Shown here: one piece after another, positions 48,042 to 60,700 of the stretch
Layout: each line of letters opens with the position of its first letter
How positions within the stretch are numbered: the first letter of the stretch is position 1
NCBI GenBank assembly: GCA_023374025.1
Contig: SIJG01000049.1
Span: 942,855 to 1,006,854, forward strand
Reading direction: 5' to 3'
Length of the DNA stretch: 64,000 nt
DNA from: Heterodera schachtii
Taxonomy: Eukaryota; Nematoda; Chromadorea; Rhabditida; Heteroderidae
Translations under genes and position numbers: made by a program
The notes under the pieces: generated by a model
The model's input: only the letters and a program-made list of their open reading frames with translations
Databases searched by the model: none
Told to the model about the DNA's origin: nothing

Positions 48042-48349
48042 TTTTAATGCAAGTTATGCCAAGAAATGAAAACAACTAAAATAAAGGGGAGAAGGGCATG
48101 AAAAAACATGACAAATTCAATAATCAGTGACGTCATTTGAATGTTTTGAAAAATTTATTACAAATAGGCAAAATGAAACCATTTTGAACAGGTTTCAACA
48201 ATAATAGTATGGAAATAAAATATGATATTGTTTTGTATTGCATAACAAAAAGTGATTCCTCGCACAAATTCGAACAATTATTTTAACCATAATAAAATGG
48301 CAAAGTGCTGAAAGTATCATCAAACAAAACAAAAAAATCAAATCAAATC
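48042..48349 (-). promoter_or_regulatory. Intercistronic region FAM136A-ITFG1 with poly(A) signal and acceptor
   Basis: On the minus strand an AATAAA lies at 48154-48159, and a good acceptor, TTTTATTTTAG, ends at 48076. This is about 80 bases further on and 34 bases before the ITFG1 ATG. The order (3' end signal, then acceptor, then start codon) fits an operon with trans-splicing to the downstream message. Independent promoters are not excluded. Confidence 0.45.
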
Positions 48350-49566
48350 CTAAGAGCTTTTCTTCAAAAATGTGACAATTCGATCTTTCAATTTGGGCAA
48401 ATGTTTGACATGTTCGTCCATGCAAACGCCAGCGCACTTGGCCAAATTGTCACTGAACTGCTTCCGCTGCTGCTCGGACAGCTTACTGAAGTCGGTGCCG
48501 AATTGCTGATGCTGTTTGTCCTGGCTATAAAATTGCACGAATTAGTGCGCTCCACTTTTTATGAAACAACCGACAGTTTTAATTGGAAATTAGCCATAGA
48601 ATTTTTAAGAAAAATGGCGATACTCGAAAAATTGTTCCTAGGAATATTCAAAGTCGCTGGTCATGATTCTGATAACCATTCGCCCAGTTTCGAATCCCAA
48701 ACCCGAATAGAAAATTGGAAATAAAACACCCCCGAATTTGGCTTTTACAGAATTCGGTTATGAATTTGGAATTGGTCCAACTGTATGACAAAATTATGAA
48801 TCGCGACTCCCAAAAGTCATTTTAACGGTTAGCTTCATCTTTAAAAACCAAAGTGTCAACATCTTTTGTGGTTTCTATAATTGTTCAAAATTTAGTGATA
48901 AGTAAATGATACGAAAAATTTACCAAGTGCTTATGCATCGGTTAAGTTGATCCTGTGAAAATGTTTGTTTTTTTTTTTAAATTTTGATCCAATTTTCATC
49001 ACCTGCCAAGCCGAAAATTCATCGTCCACCTTGGCAACCACCGCTTGGTACTTTGTTCGGCATTGCTCCTCACAGTCATCAATTTCTTTGCGCTTCAAAA
49101 CGCCTCGTCCTTCATAACAGCCGGCTGAGCACAAATGCATCTCGCGTTGCAGCTTCCGGATATAACTGAAAAATTGGGGGACAAAATGGGAAAAATCATC
49201 TATTTTAGATTCTTAATTAAAAAAACAGAGCACTTAATTTAGAATAGGCGGCATATTGCTTTTGTTGTATTTAGATGGGCAAATTTTAGTTATTCAAATT
49301 AAAAACTTCAAGCTTTTAGATAGTACCATAAATTAAGAAAAAGTTTTAGCTTTGATTGGTCATTGATTGGACGCGTAAACTGCGCGGAGAGTATTGTAAG
49401 TGCCAAAAACAGTGGTTGGGGCGGAAATTTTCAATGGTATTCCTTTTTTCTAGGCTTCCAAATTGCAGAATTTGCCAAACCTAATATCAAGTTCCTCGGC
49501 AACTTGGTTGACCGCATCCTTCATACGTTCCTGCGATTTATCGAACTCATCTTTGTTTGATGACAT
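48350..49566 (-). CDS. FAM136A: FAM136A family twin-CX3C mitochondrial protein
   Basis: Small protein of the FAM136A (DUF842) family, found in the mitochondrial intermembrane space in animals. Exon 1 from ATG 49564-49566 reads MSSNKDEFDKSQERMKDAVN. The next exon reads IRKLQREMHLCSAGC with GYEGRG-like sequence and DDCEEQCRTKYQAVVAKVDD. A tiny exon (about 48925-48950) gives DQLNRCIST and joins in phase to CQDKQHQQFGTDFSKLSE. The last exon has NLAKCAGVCMDEHVKHLPKL and ends TFLKKSS, stop 48350-48352. Four CX3C motifs result (CSAGC, CEEQC, CISTC, CAGVC), the pattern for oxidative folding by the MIA40 pathway. Human FAM136A has the same four (for example CSAAC, CIERC). The biological function of the family is little known. 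Length, about 130 residues, is as expected. Confidence 0.92.
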
Positions 49567-51096
49567 TGAGGACAGTGTTTTGGTGGGAAAGAGATGAAGA
49601 GAACAAAAACAAACAAATAAATAATGAAACAAACAAATGTACTTATTTAGCCAAAGATTCTTTCTCCTACAAAATCGGCATAACACCGCTGCCGCTACGC
49701 TTGCAAAAAACTCAAATTTAATGTTCCATTTTTTGAAATAAAATAACGCCAAATTTAAATTATATTAAATGATTTTTGAATATTTGGGAATACAGTAGGC
49801 ACAAAAGAGAAAAAAATATTATAGGTACGATTTTCATACAATATTTATTACGATATTTTATATTAAAATCAAATATATAGAATGCATATACCATTATTCA
49901 CTATTGTTCCCTTTTTAATCATCGCGCCCCAATTTTGGACTTTCGGAATCGCCCGCCACCCGGTCAGGCACAGTGCCATAAGTGTCAGGATAAAATTTCT
50001 GGGGCCCGGGTAAGGAAATGCCATAATTTTTGGGAATTCATTGTCAAGAGAACCGGAACCTGGGACACATCATACCTTACACATTATCACTGAAACCGGT
50101 TCCTCCCCAACCTTCTGGGAGAAAATCAGGGATTGGGGAGGAAATGCCCGATAAAATTTGTCGGGGATGGCTGGAGCAATTTAAATGATGTCGGGGAAAA
50201 TGCCCTCCTAATGCCCCCCCCCCTTTAATGCCATGAATGGTAAAACCGAATATTTGAATATCACCAAAATTTATACGTAAAACTTCCTGCAAAATACATA
50301 AGATTATGCTGTCTAAACATCGCGGAGACAGTGCGTTGGCGGAGGAGGGGAGGGGCAGTGAGAGATGACCCGGAAAATCGGCAAAAATGGAACCTAATTC
50401 AAACTTTCAAAAACTTTCTCAGATAAGAAATCCCCCCCCCCATCAACCCAACTTTGGTGCACACACACATTCAAATAACTGTGTGCCCATTTTGGATTTT
50501 TCCCTCCTTTGTCTCCCTCCCCCCCCCCCCTCAAAGATGTCATTTTTTGCCCGTTAGATAAAATTACGAAAAAAATTTTTAGTGCGGCATAAATTCAAAT
50601 AATGCCACCATCATTTCCATCAATCAACTGAGTGAGTCACATTTGTGCATCCTCTGCAGAATGGGGACAATAGAAGATAAGTGAATTTGTTGTACTAAAT
50701 AGGGGCATATAAAAGTCCCCAATAAATTAGTTACAATTCATTAGTCTCCTCCATTTCTTAAAAAAAAATATATTAAAATTCCCACAAATTCTTAATTTAT
50801 TAAATTTAAATTCGTGGCATGAACCGCCCGCGACGCGCAGCTCTGATTTCGGCGCAAATCTTCACGGTTGTTTCCAACCAATTTTGCACGAAAGACAGAC
50901 CTGCTCGTTGCGAAGACGGCACTAGCTCTTCAGCTTTTTTTTAAATTTATTTTCCCTGAAATTTCCGGCCAAATTTCGTCTGGAGAATGTCGTAAAATGT
51001 GTGGCCAGAAAAAGGAGATTTTGCGACTGACTCCAGGCCCAATTTGGGCAGAATTATGCCGTCCACCACTGTTAAAATATTTGAATGGGTCCTAAA

Positions 51097-51145
51097 CCGT
51101 ATTTCCTAAAACACACCCCCCCCCCCCGCCCCTTAGAAAATACGG
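51097..51145. mobile_element. Short CCGTATTT-type MITE
   Basis: A 49-bp unit starting CCGTATTTCCTAAAACACAC and ending TTAGAAAATACGG, then TA. Only a C run separates the ends. The left flank is AA rather than TA, so the left target site has changed or the end is decayed. Confidence 0.6.
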
Positions 51146-51656
51146 TATTTGGCTATAAAATATTTCAATCAGAATTGAACCAATTCCATTCCGTACACAA
51201 AGTTAATTTGTTTAAAATATTTTTATTCAAAACCAAATTTTAAATTTAAAAAGGAATAAATGTTGACTTTTTGCTCTTATATAATTAGGTGGTTCGAGAA
51301 CAAAAATGAGCCTATGACGCAATTAACATGGTCGTGCCAAGAGGAGCTTTACAGCTTTGCTGCCGTCTTTAAATAGAAATAAAAAATAATAAACAAGCCG
51401 TAATAATTTTCAACACATTAAGCAAAACAAAAACTAAAAAAATGAAGACAGAGATTTTCGAAGCAATTGAAATTATCCGAATAATTATTAATTACTTTAA
51501 AAAATACATAAAATATTTATTTTTAAAATTTTCTTCAAAATTCGCATTTCCAAAGATTTGTCATTACAAAATCTTTAAAATATTTATGATTTAATGAGTT
51601 CGGAGTTTCGACTTTTAAATAAGTCCATTCAAGCCAAAATTTAAATAAAAACATAA

Positions 51657-51710
51657 TAATTTTGCCAGCGAATTAATTAATAATAATTTTGCCAGCGAAT
51701 TAATTAATTT
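51657..51710. repeat. Two-copy direct repeat, 27-bp unit
   Basis: The sequence TAATTTTGCCAGCGAATTAA followed by TTAATAA occurs twice in direct tandem. Confidence 0.8.
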
Positions 51711-53755
51711 TCGCACCTTCGCATTCAAACACGCAAGGGTAGAAACATAATATTGTGTACAATAATGACGCACATTTCAACTTTGCACCCTATGAGCCTC
51801 TGATGATGATGGCATTTGACCGCCACCACCACCATTAATCATCACCAAATGCATCGCCTTGGGCAACACAAAGGGCGTGCCGCCTCTCTCGGCCGGCACA
51901 ATGTGTTTTAATGGGTGCCACCCTCATTGTTTTTGAAGCTTTGCCGCAAGTAAAAATGTCGGACAAATTATGTATATAGTAAGGATGTGCTAAGATTTGT
52001 TAATTGAGTCGGTGGATGTTTCGGTGCCGAACTCTGAAAATATCATATTTTTTTTTCTTAGTGAAGCCAATCCCATAAATTCGTTATCATCCGATCCGAA
52101 AGTTCTGCGTGTTTGGAAGCTTTGGTTAAGCTATTTTGAAGCATGTGAAGGGCTTTCGAATAATAAGAACTTTAAAAGATTGATTTATGACGTCCCAAAA
52201 TTCTCGGAGCCCAAATGCTATTGTCCAAATTTTTTTTCCTTTAAATTTTCTATGGAATTTTCACTGTAAAATTATTGAAATTTTAATTCCTACATATATT
52301 TTCATAATTGTAGTAAAGTTTGTTTCTTTGTTATCCGTTTTTTGCGAATAATTTTTTAAAAATTACCCTCAATTTCCCATAGGCATTAAAAGAGCTTTAA
52401 TGACGTATTTATTCAATCGAACGAAATAAATTATGCCTATGTTTTTGCTTTTATTCGCTCGCATTGACACGTAAACAAATTCAATTATTATAGTTTTTAA
52501 AATACCTTTTTTTAACTAAAATATTTTTAAAATTTTACAAAAATATTTCATTAAATTTGCTTTTCATTGTTTCTCTTTTACTTGTTAAATTATGATAATG
52601 CACACATAAATGTGTAAACAATACGCCAATTTTTGCTAATCCGGAAATTATTTTCCTGCTTTTTCAAAATACCCACGGCACTTTTATCCTGGAAAACAAT
52701 ACAAATGCCAATAATGGAGATTGTCTGTCGTCCATTAAATTTTGTTTCACATCATCCTTTAAATGATGCTCTCACATTCGTCATTTGTGCCAATGCCACT
52801 CAAGTGCAATGCGTCATTTTTGGCACATTTCCTGGCGGCATTTTGCGCGGGCTCATTTACGAGCCCTCCCTCCAACAGACACTTTTTCATCATTGGCGCG
52901 CGAATGCCATATTATTAAAGGGGAAATCCATCGTGTCCCATTCCATTTGTCCGCTAAATAAATCCTCCACGGATTATGGCATTTTTTTTTCTCGTTCTCC
53001 CTCATTTAACGGCAAATTTTGCCAACGGCATTTTCTGGGCCCCCCTCACTTTTTGTGAACATAATTCCAAAGTTCGCATCGCCTTAAACATATCGTTCAT
53101 TCATTTAAAAGGTTGAAATGCTTGGGAATGAATGAACACATTTTCAAGACCATTAAATTGTGACCAATTTGGGAATTCTTACAATTTGCCGGTTTCTGTC
53201 ATAAATATTAAATCCCAAATAATACATATAATATAGTGAATAATTTAAATAAATAATTAATAATAATAATTAATTTTATTTAATGTGAATGCATTTAAAT
53301 GACATGTAATCATATGTTTTTGTGCCCTTGATTAGCTGTGGAAATTTTAACATTTCTTTTTCATGTAGGTTTTCTATGACATTGTTTGGCGTAATTCGGA
53401 CCTTAAATTCCATTGCTATGTCTATGAAAGGTTTCATATCATGTTATCTGAGTTGTCAGGGATGAGAATTAAAAAAAAAAATTTGAAAGCATTCCGAAGA
53501 TTATTATCATTAGGTGAGCTAACGATTCCGAATTGCCCCAACCCCGAATAGTCCACCGACTTTTTGGGGGCCCATCCATAAATTTAGCTCCGGGGACGTG
53601 TCCTCTCCCAATAAATAAGGCCCATGATGGGCCATTATCGCACCCTAATTAGCAAGGATATGATTTTGATTTCATTTTAAACTGATTAGCTGTTTTTTTG
53701 GAATTTTTCAAAAAAAATGATTTAAAAAATCTAATTCTAAAGGACACTCGTTCCA

Positions 53756-56700
53756 TGCCCCGCTGTTCCAGTCTCGAGTCACCTCAGCAAAGTCCAACAA
53801 CGACAACGACGTCATCAAGCAGTAGTAGCAACAGCAGCAGCAGAACCGCTTCATTGTCATCAACAGAAGAACAACCGCGCATGAGCAAAGGCAGTGCAGA
53901 CCTTTTGATTCACCATTATCAAAAATTTAACAATGTCAACAACGGCATCACCAACAACAATGGCATTGGCAAAAGCAGGTCCGCCGTGGTCCGGGCCCGC
54001 TACGAACCGGACGTGGACGGGATCAACCGATTCAGGCATTATCATAGGTGGGCGCCTCTGAGCCAGACAAAATTCCAAAAATGACTCAAATCGATGAGTG
54101 GGTCCCCCATTAAAAAGTGATTTGAATTTTGCATTTTTGAGGGTCGACCGATTGCTGAAATATCTATTACGGATTTAGTTAATTGAGCAATTAAAATTTT
54201 GTAAAATTTTACTACAGACCCAAACCACCACCGAAGTTCTTCACTCATCAGTCAACCACGAAGACCATTAAAGACGATGGTCAAAGCATTGACAAAACGT
54301 CGCCACGGAGAACAAATCGGCACCAATGGACCAACGGCTTTCTACCGGCCATTGTGTGTCCGAATGTTTTGGAAAACGGTACGTTTGTGAAATGGGTACG
54401 GTAATTTGGGAGAGCACTACTGATTAATTCAATAAAGTTTGGTGACATGTGCTTTATAGGACTGAATACGATAGGATGAATATGCCGATATGTTCCTATT
54501 TTTAGTTGGCTTTCCGTGAACCATTTTTTAATCCCCCCCCCTCCCCTAAGGCGCTGCCAACCAAAAGCCTTCCAAAAATGGCAAAAACGGTGCCAACACC
54601 GCCGCCACTACTACCAGCTTTTCATTGGGCATTAATGGGCATCGGTTGCCACAAATCCGGCCCAAAAATGGGCCCAAGCTACCACTCTCTGCTGGCCACA
54701 ACAGGACAAAAACGTCAATTGCGTTGGTCGCCTCGTCAGAGATTCGCGCAGTGCAACGGCTGAACGCTGCCAATGACGACAATGGGCAACATGCCAACCA
54801 AAAATGGCATCAGGCCGAGACCGGCAAAGGTGGGAAAATGCCAAGAACCACCCAGCCATCATATTTTTGGATGGGATTGGAATTCCGTTAGATTTGTTGG
54901 CACTTTTCCCTTTTGTCACCCGCTGAACAAAAAAAAATTTTTTTTTTTTTTTGTATTTACGTTTTTTAAGGGGAGAAAATTTTTTTTAGTTTTCGGAATT
55001 TTCAATTTTTATTTGCCACATTTTTCTTTATTTATTTTAAAATTATTAAAAGTTAATATTTTTAATTGAAGAGGTTGGTAAACGACGACGGCAACAGAAA
55101 GCGGAAGTGACGGTACGCGTGCGGAGGCGGATAATCATCAGCGACGGATGTACAAACTTTTCAAAATTTTAATGGAATATCCGGGGGAGTAGGGGGCGGG
55201 AGATGAAATGTGCCGAATGCCATAAATCGTGGGATTAAAATTCATAATTTAATTCAAAAATAGAAAGATTCTCAGCCCCTAATTGCCTGTCTAAAAAGGA
55301 ATTAGCGTGGGAATTTTAATTTAAGACGGATGTACAAAGTTTTAATGGAATATCCGGACGGAGGAGGAGGGGGAGGGGGAGACAAAATTTGCCAAATGCC
55401 ATAAATCGTGGGATTAAACTATTTTCTTCAAAAAAAAGAAAACAATTTCTGCCACTAATTGTCTGTCTAAAAAGGAATTAGTGTGGGAATTTTAATTTAG
55501 CATTCGAATCTGCTGACATAGAGATGGAATAATATTTGAAAAATGACATCATGAAGGCGGAACACACCAAAATGTTTTTTTTTTGAAAAAAATCGTCACA
55601 ACTTTTGTAAAAGTTAACCAAATCGAATATTTTTGGGTAATCAATCTTTCGATAGTTTCCTTAAGGTTTTTCTCTGTTAGCACACAATTAAAAATTAAAT
55701 TTGATCAAGTTTAAGAAAAGTTACATAGATCCAAAAACTCGAAAAAAAAAATTTTTTTTTTCCCCTCCATAACCTTTTTTGAAAATTGGTTAGATTTTTG
55801 AAATTTTGCTTGCTTATAGAGAACATTCAGTGCTATCGAATGGTATCAAAAAGGGGTAATTAGGAAGGACTTTGAGAAAAGTTATGACGGTTTTTCAACA
55901 ACAAAAAAACAGTACGGGTCGGTACAGTACGACTCGTACATACTGTACGAGTTGGAGGGTTTTACCCAAGAAAACGAGTGCAAATTCAGGAAAGTTATAT
56001 ATAAATGCTTAATTTCAGCCGAAGATGGCACCCAACTGTCTAATGAGCACCTCCAAAATAATACCGTATCAGCCGAGTCCATTACCGTAGCCAAACAGGC
56101 GTTGGATGAGATCATCGGCTCATCCAAAACATCACGAGCAAACTCCGATGCCAACCACGCGCCAGCAGCGGTTGTTGTTGTTGTGAAGGAATCAATTGGC
56201 ACGCAAACCGCGGACGATGAGGACGAGGTGAAACTAATTAAATATTTATTTGATTTAAATATATCTTTTCATTAAATATTTATTTGTTATTCGTTACATT
56301 TCCGAAAGTTTTTCTCAGAAAATAAGTAAAATTATTGGCACTTTTACTAAATGCCAATAATGGCACTTATTAAAAAAAAAAAAATTAAATTTTCGTAAAA
56401 ATGCTGGCAATTTTGTTTTAATAATTTATTTTACAAATGATTTAATAATAATTAAAATTATTTTCCCTATTTTTTCATACTAGAATGACAGCACGACTGC
56501 GTCAGCGAAAGCAACACAGACGGATGCGCATGCTTTATTGGTGGGCCATGGCGCGACGAGTGCCGGCAGCAGTGGGCTGAGTCTGATCAGCCAAGAGGAG
56601 GTGCCCGATCAAATTATTAACCGAAAAAATAAATAGATTAAGCACAGGATAAAGGCAGAAAATTAGGGATTATTAAAAATTAAGTTAAATGGACTGAATA

Positions 56701-57288
56701 TTTGATTTTTTAGGAAGCATTTTGGCATTGGGTTGTTTTACAAAGTGACCAGACTGATCCGCTGATCAAGGCTGATCGGCTATCCAATAATTCATTTTTA
56801 AAATACCTGATCAAGGCTGATCATCTACCAAAAATTGATTTATTATTTTCAAAATACCTGATCAAAACTGATCGGCCATCCAATAATTCTTTTATTATTT
56901 GTAAACTGCCTGATCAAGGCTGATCAACCATCCAATAATTCATTTATTTTTTTAAATGTATAAAAAATTTTTTCGATTTTCAGACCCTTTCTACTGCTGG
57001 CGATCATTGAGGACGCTCTTGACGAGACCATTGACCGCCAGTCGCGCATCAAGACCAACGAGTTCATTGCCTCAACAGCAAGGAAACAGGCAATCACCAA
57101 TCAAATTAGGGCATTTGATTAACAAAATTTTTGTTTAGGCCCAAATTTGGCGCGATGCCAAAGAGTTTGTGACGCTCCATTTGCTCCCGCAAAGCATTGA
57201 ATTGGCCAACAGCAGATCAAGCAGACAGCTTAGACCGAACACAACTTCCGAATATGAACAAACAGTCCGCAACATTCAATTGCCGTAA
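53756..57288 (+). CDS. Unrecognised low-complexity protein with two TQT motifs
   Basis: No family is recognised. An exon chain with good splice signals runs about 53756-54048 ([14 protein letters not shown], then Ser/Thr and Asn-rich sequence, then [20 protein letters not shown]), 54219-54379 ([33 protein letters not shown]), 54551-54830, probably 55073-55130, about 56019-56226, 56485-56600, about 56982-57089 and 57139-57288. The C-terminal part is the most protein-like: [19 protein letters not shown] and [19 protein letters not shown], likely helical, ending NIQLP with TAA 57286-57288. Two TQT motifs, ESIGTQTAD and AKATQTDA, match the dynein light chain LC8 binding pattern. The start codon is a guess because the exon has an acceptor-like CTAAAG just upstream, so a first exon may be missing. 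It could be a cytoskeletal or ciliary scaffold, but that is inference. Confidence 0.58.
55138..55505. repeat. Intronic tandem duplication, about 187-bp unit
   Basis: Two copies share GACGGATGTACAAA, TTTTAATGGAATATCCGG, a G-rich stretch, GCCATAAATCGTGGGATTAA and CTGTCTAAAAAGGAATTAG. Copy 1 runs about 55138-55324 and copy 2 about 55325-55505. They lie in an intron of the unrecognised gene. Confidence 0.8.
56745..56945. repeat. CTGATCAAGGCTGATC minisatellite, four copies
   Basis: Four tandem units of about 55-60 bp, each with CTGATCAAGGCTGATCGGC-like sequence, then ATCCAATAATTCATTTAT, then TTTTAAAATACC-like spacer. It lies in an intron just before the exon encoding [13 protein letters not shown]. 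Units differ at a few positions. Confidence 0.85.
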
Positions 57289-57736
57289 AATGACCAAAAA
57301 TCCATTCCCAAAAAATTCACAAATTTTGCCTTTAATTGACCACGATGCAATATATGTGTGAATCATTTTCATTATTGATGCTTCATTCTGCAATATGAAA
57401 ACAGAATACATATTCGAATTCCTTCAATAAAAAAAAAACAATTGGCCTATTCTTTGAGTTTTATTTGTTTTTTAAGGCATTTTAAAAACTCCCGATTTTT
57501 AGAAAAATAATTTATGTATATTTTTCGTAATTTGGCTTTGTAATCGAATAATAATTTTTTTTTTTAATTTCATATTTTGGATAGATAATTTTTGTTTTAT
57601 ATGTTCTTAAGAAAATCGGTTTGACGACAATTAAAGTCAAAGAGTAATTAGATTGATTTTTTCTCCAATCTTTTTGAGGTCTTTTTGATGAAACATTAAT
57701 TTTCATTTTTCCATTTTCGATTCTTTTTTTATCATT
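57289..57736. other. Gap between convergent 3' ends
   Basis: About 450 bp of AT-rich DNA between the stop of the unrecognised plus-strand gene and the stop of IFT139. An AATAAA follows the plus-strand gene at about 57427. No further gene is seen. Confidence 0.6.
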
Positions 57737-60700
57737 TCACATTCTTATGTTTGCTCGTGCTTTGTCCAGTATTTCTTTTTTGATTTTGGGATAGGTCGGA
57801 TATTGTTTGAGGACGGCATGGCACACCTTAATTAAGAATTTGTTGTTTAGGTGTAAATGGAAAATTCTGAATTTGTTTAGGCCTCGGAATTCGAAGTTCT
57901 TTTGGGCCTCTGAATTCCATCCCTAATTTTATGATAAACGATAAATGCATATATGTACCCCTACCTCGATACACTCGAAGAGTCTATGGCATTTGAAGTA
58001 ATTGTAGGCCAATTTGTACCCTGTAAAAATTGTGCCAATGTTGGCCCATTTTTTCAAAAGTCCCCCCCCCCACCAATGCTCGGGTTCCTCCGTTTTCGCA
58101 CATTCCACGCTGCCTCGTAATTCGCTGCTGCATCTGCATGTTTTTGTTCTTTTTCGCACACTAACCCCATATATTCATAGGCTTTTGAGCAACTCTAACA
58201 AAAATATTTAAAATTTCAAAAAAAAAAAAAAAAAAAATTAACAAAACCAACGGCATTGTGCTGGAGAATGCTGCGGAGAATGGCCACTGCCTGGTCATTT
58301 TTGGCCTGGTCGATGTAAATGTCGGCCAGCAGAAGCCAACCTTTTGGGGGTTGGGGCTAATCCATTCCGTTCTCCCATTTGCTTTTCCCCAATTTTTTGC
58401 ACCTCAAAAAGATCTATATGTCGATAATTGGCCAAATTGAAATAATTATTTATTCGAAAGTAAAAAATACGCTTTCATAAAAAAAAGTCTTGGTCTCGAG
58501 TCTAAACTCGAGAATAGTCTCACTTTTTTGCTGTCTCATGGTCAAATCTCGGTCTTGAGTTCGAAAAAAAGTTTCACATTTTTGCGGTCTAACAAATAAG
58601 GGTCAAATCTCTATCTCGAGTTTCAACCCTAAGAAAGTCTAACATTTTTGCGGTTTCGGGTTGATCAAAGTCTTGAACTCGAGTCTCGTCGCTTCACCAC
58701 CCCTGTCCCATCCTCTCCCGTCGCCTTTTTTCATTTTCCCAAATTTTTACATTGCTGTAAATATTCCGCCTCCTCCAAATTCCACGCATGCCCCAACATT
58801 CTCTTGAGCTGCGCCTTGGCCTTTGGCGTCTGTTTGAGCATTAAAAGTGCCCGCGCCGTGCCAAGAATTGCGCCCGCGCTGAGATTGGCATCACCCTCCT
58901 CAAAAATTGGACAATGAGAATTTGCCAAATAATGAGATTTGCACCAGGATATGTGCCAATGCCCTCAAAAAATTTCAGCAATCGGAAACGGCATTCCAAC
59001 GGATGAAAAATGTTCGGAAATCGGCAAGCTCTGTGTCCATTTTCCCCCATTTTTTGCACCGACCGTCATCCCTTCCGTCCGGCAAAGCTCCGTGAAATTG
59101 GCCAATGCTTTTTGCGTGTTCGCTTTGTTGGGGTTGGCCAAAAGAATGAAATTCTCCATGAGTTTGTAGCGTCGGTCCATCATCGATTTGTGACGCAATT
59201 CCTTCCAATTTTTAGTAGGGCCATCATTTTTATTTTGGTTATCACCAAATGCACAAACTTTGAAGAAACGGTCGGCAGCTTTGTACGACTCGTTTGCTTC
59301 ATGTGCGCTTAAATCGCTGATTATACGTCTTATTTTAATCATTAATGCTAAGTCGAAAAATGCCAATTCTCGATTATCTTGACTCAAGAACTGCCAATTC
59401 TCGACGAACTAACTCGAAAAAAATGCCAAATCTCGACTGTATTGACTCGAAAACAGCCAAATCTCGTATCGTCTTGACTCGGAAACTGTCTCTTCTCTTT
59501 ACATTTCTGACTCGAAAAGTGCAAATTCTCGATCTTGAACTGGAAAATATCAGTCCTAGACTGAGTTGTGCCGAAAATTACCATTTCTCAACTCGCTTAA
59601 ATCGAGAATTGCCAATTCTCGACCAACTCTATTTTCCTAATGCCCACTCACTCCTCAGGGCTCAGCTGTTGCTGCTGCTCCCCCAAATCCGCTCCCATTA
59701 TCTCGTTGTCGGGATTCAAGCAGATCTCGATCATGTTGTACAATGCCCTCTCACCCCATTCCAAATCCTTAAGCAATTTGATCACATTAATCACATAATT
59801 ATGCGTCAGTTTGATGCTTTGCCCACTCGTCGTGCCCGACTGAACGCCTGCAGTGCCGAGTTCGGTTCTCCGATGTACCTTTTTTGAGGGGATATGGTGA
59901 TTAGCAATCGGTTGGTTTAACTCTATCAAAGATCAGCTGATCAGTGATTAGGATTACAATAACCATTCGATCAGTCCCTTGCAGTAGTTGAACCCCGCGT
60001 CCACCGTCGCTCGTGGGTTGTTCTCCAGCGCATTACGGAGCATTTTTTCGCCAAGTTCAATGCTTCCTTGGCGCCATCCCAGCTCAATGTAGCGTGCCAA
60101 TGCATGATAATGATCTATTACGGATGATGGCGTTTTGGACCCCGTAATTCTCCGCCCGTTCCCCCGAAAATTCAAAAAAATATTTGCTTTTCTGTTTCTT
60201 AGGGAATTTTTTTAATTTTTCGGGTGGGGTGGCGTGGCGTTTGCCCCACCCGTGCCATGCCACTCACTCACTTGGATTTCTTTCCAACAATTGCGCAAAA
60301 TGTTTCATCGCTTCTTCCCCCTCATTTCGTTGGTACATTAAATCGGCCAAAAGCTGTTTTCATAAAGTAAGTTCAATTAGGTGAACTCCTGCTTTTGGCA
60401 AGCATTTTGTACTTTTTTAATGCCACGACCCAAAAACCCTTTTCATAAATATAATGATGTTCGAGACTGAAAATATCCCGAGCCGAGACGCAAGCCCGAC
60501 ATTCCACCCTGATACTCGAGACGGTGCTAGGTCGTTGCGCGAAAACCGCAAAAATGATGACGTCACAAAAAGGGCGTTGCGCGAAAACCGCAAAAATTTT
60601 ATAATTAATTTATTTAAAATGTTATTAAGCAAATTAATCAAATAAAATTATTTTATAATTAATTTATTAAAAATATTATTATGTAATTGAATAAAACTAT

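Larger units (their letters stand above)
49567..53755. other. Divergent intergenic region between FAM136A and the unrecognised plus-strand gene
   Basis: About 4.2 kb without a convincing gene. Contents seen: AT-rich DNA, C runs near 50435-50445 and 50519-50530, the CCGTATTT element at 51097-51145, a 27-bp direct duplication TAATTTTGCCAGCGAATTAA at 51657-51709, and a CAGGGATG repeat end near 53456. An open frame of about 140 codons at 52633-53058 looks like chance. A short frame starting MNRPRRAALISAQIFTVVSN at 50819 has no family match I can name. Confidence 0.55.

Noticed and set aside
52633..53058. 141-codon open frame
   Set aside because: No family match, no neighbouring exons, composition like the surrounding AT-rich DNA.
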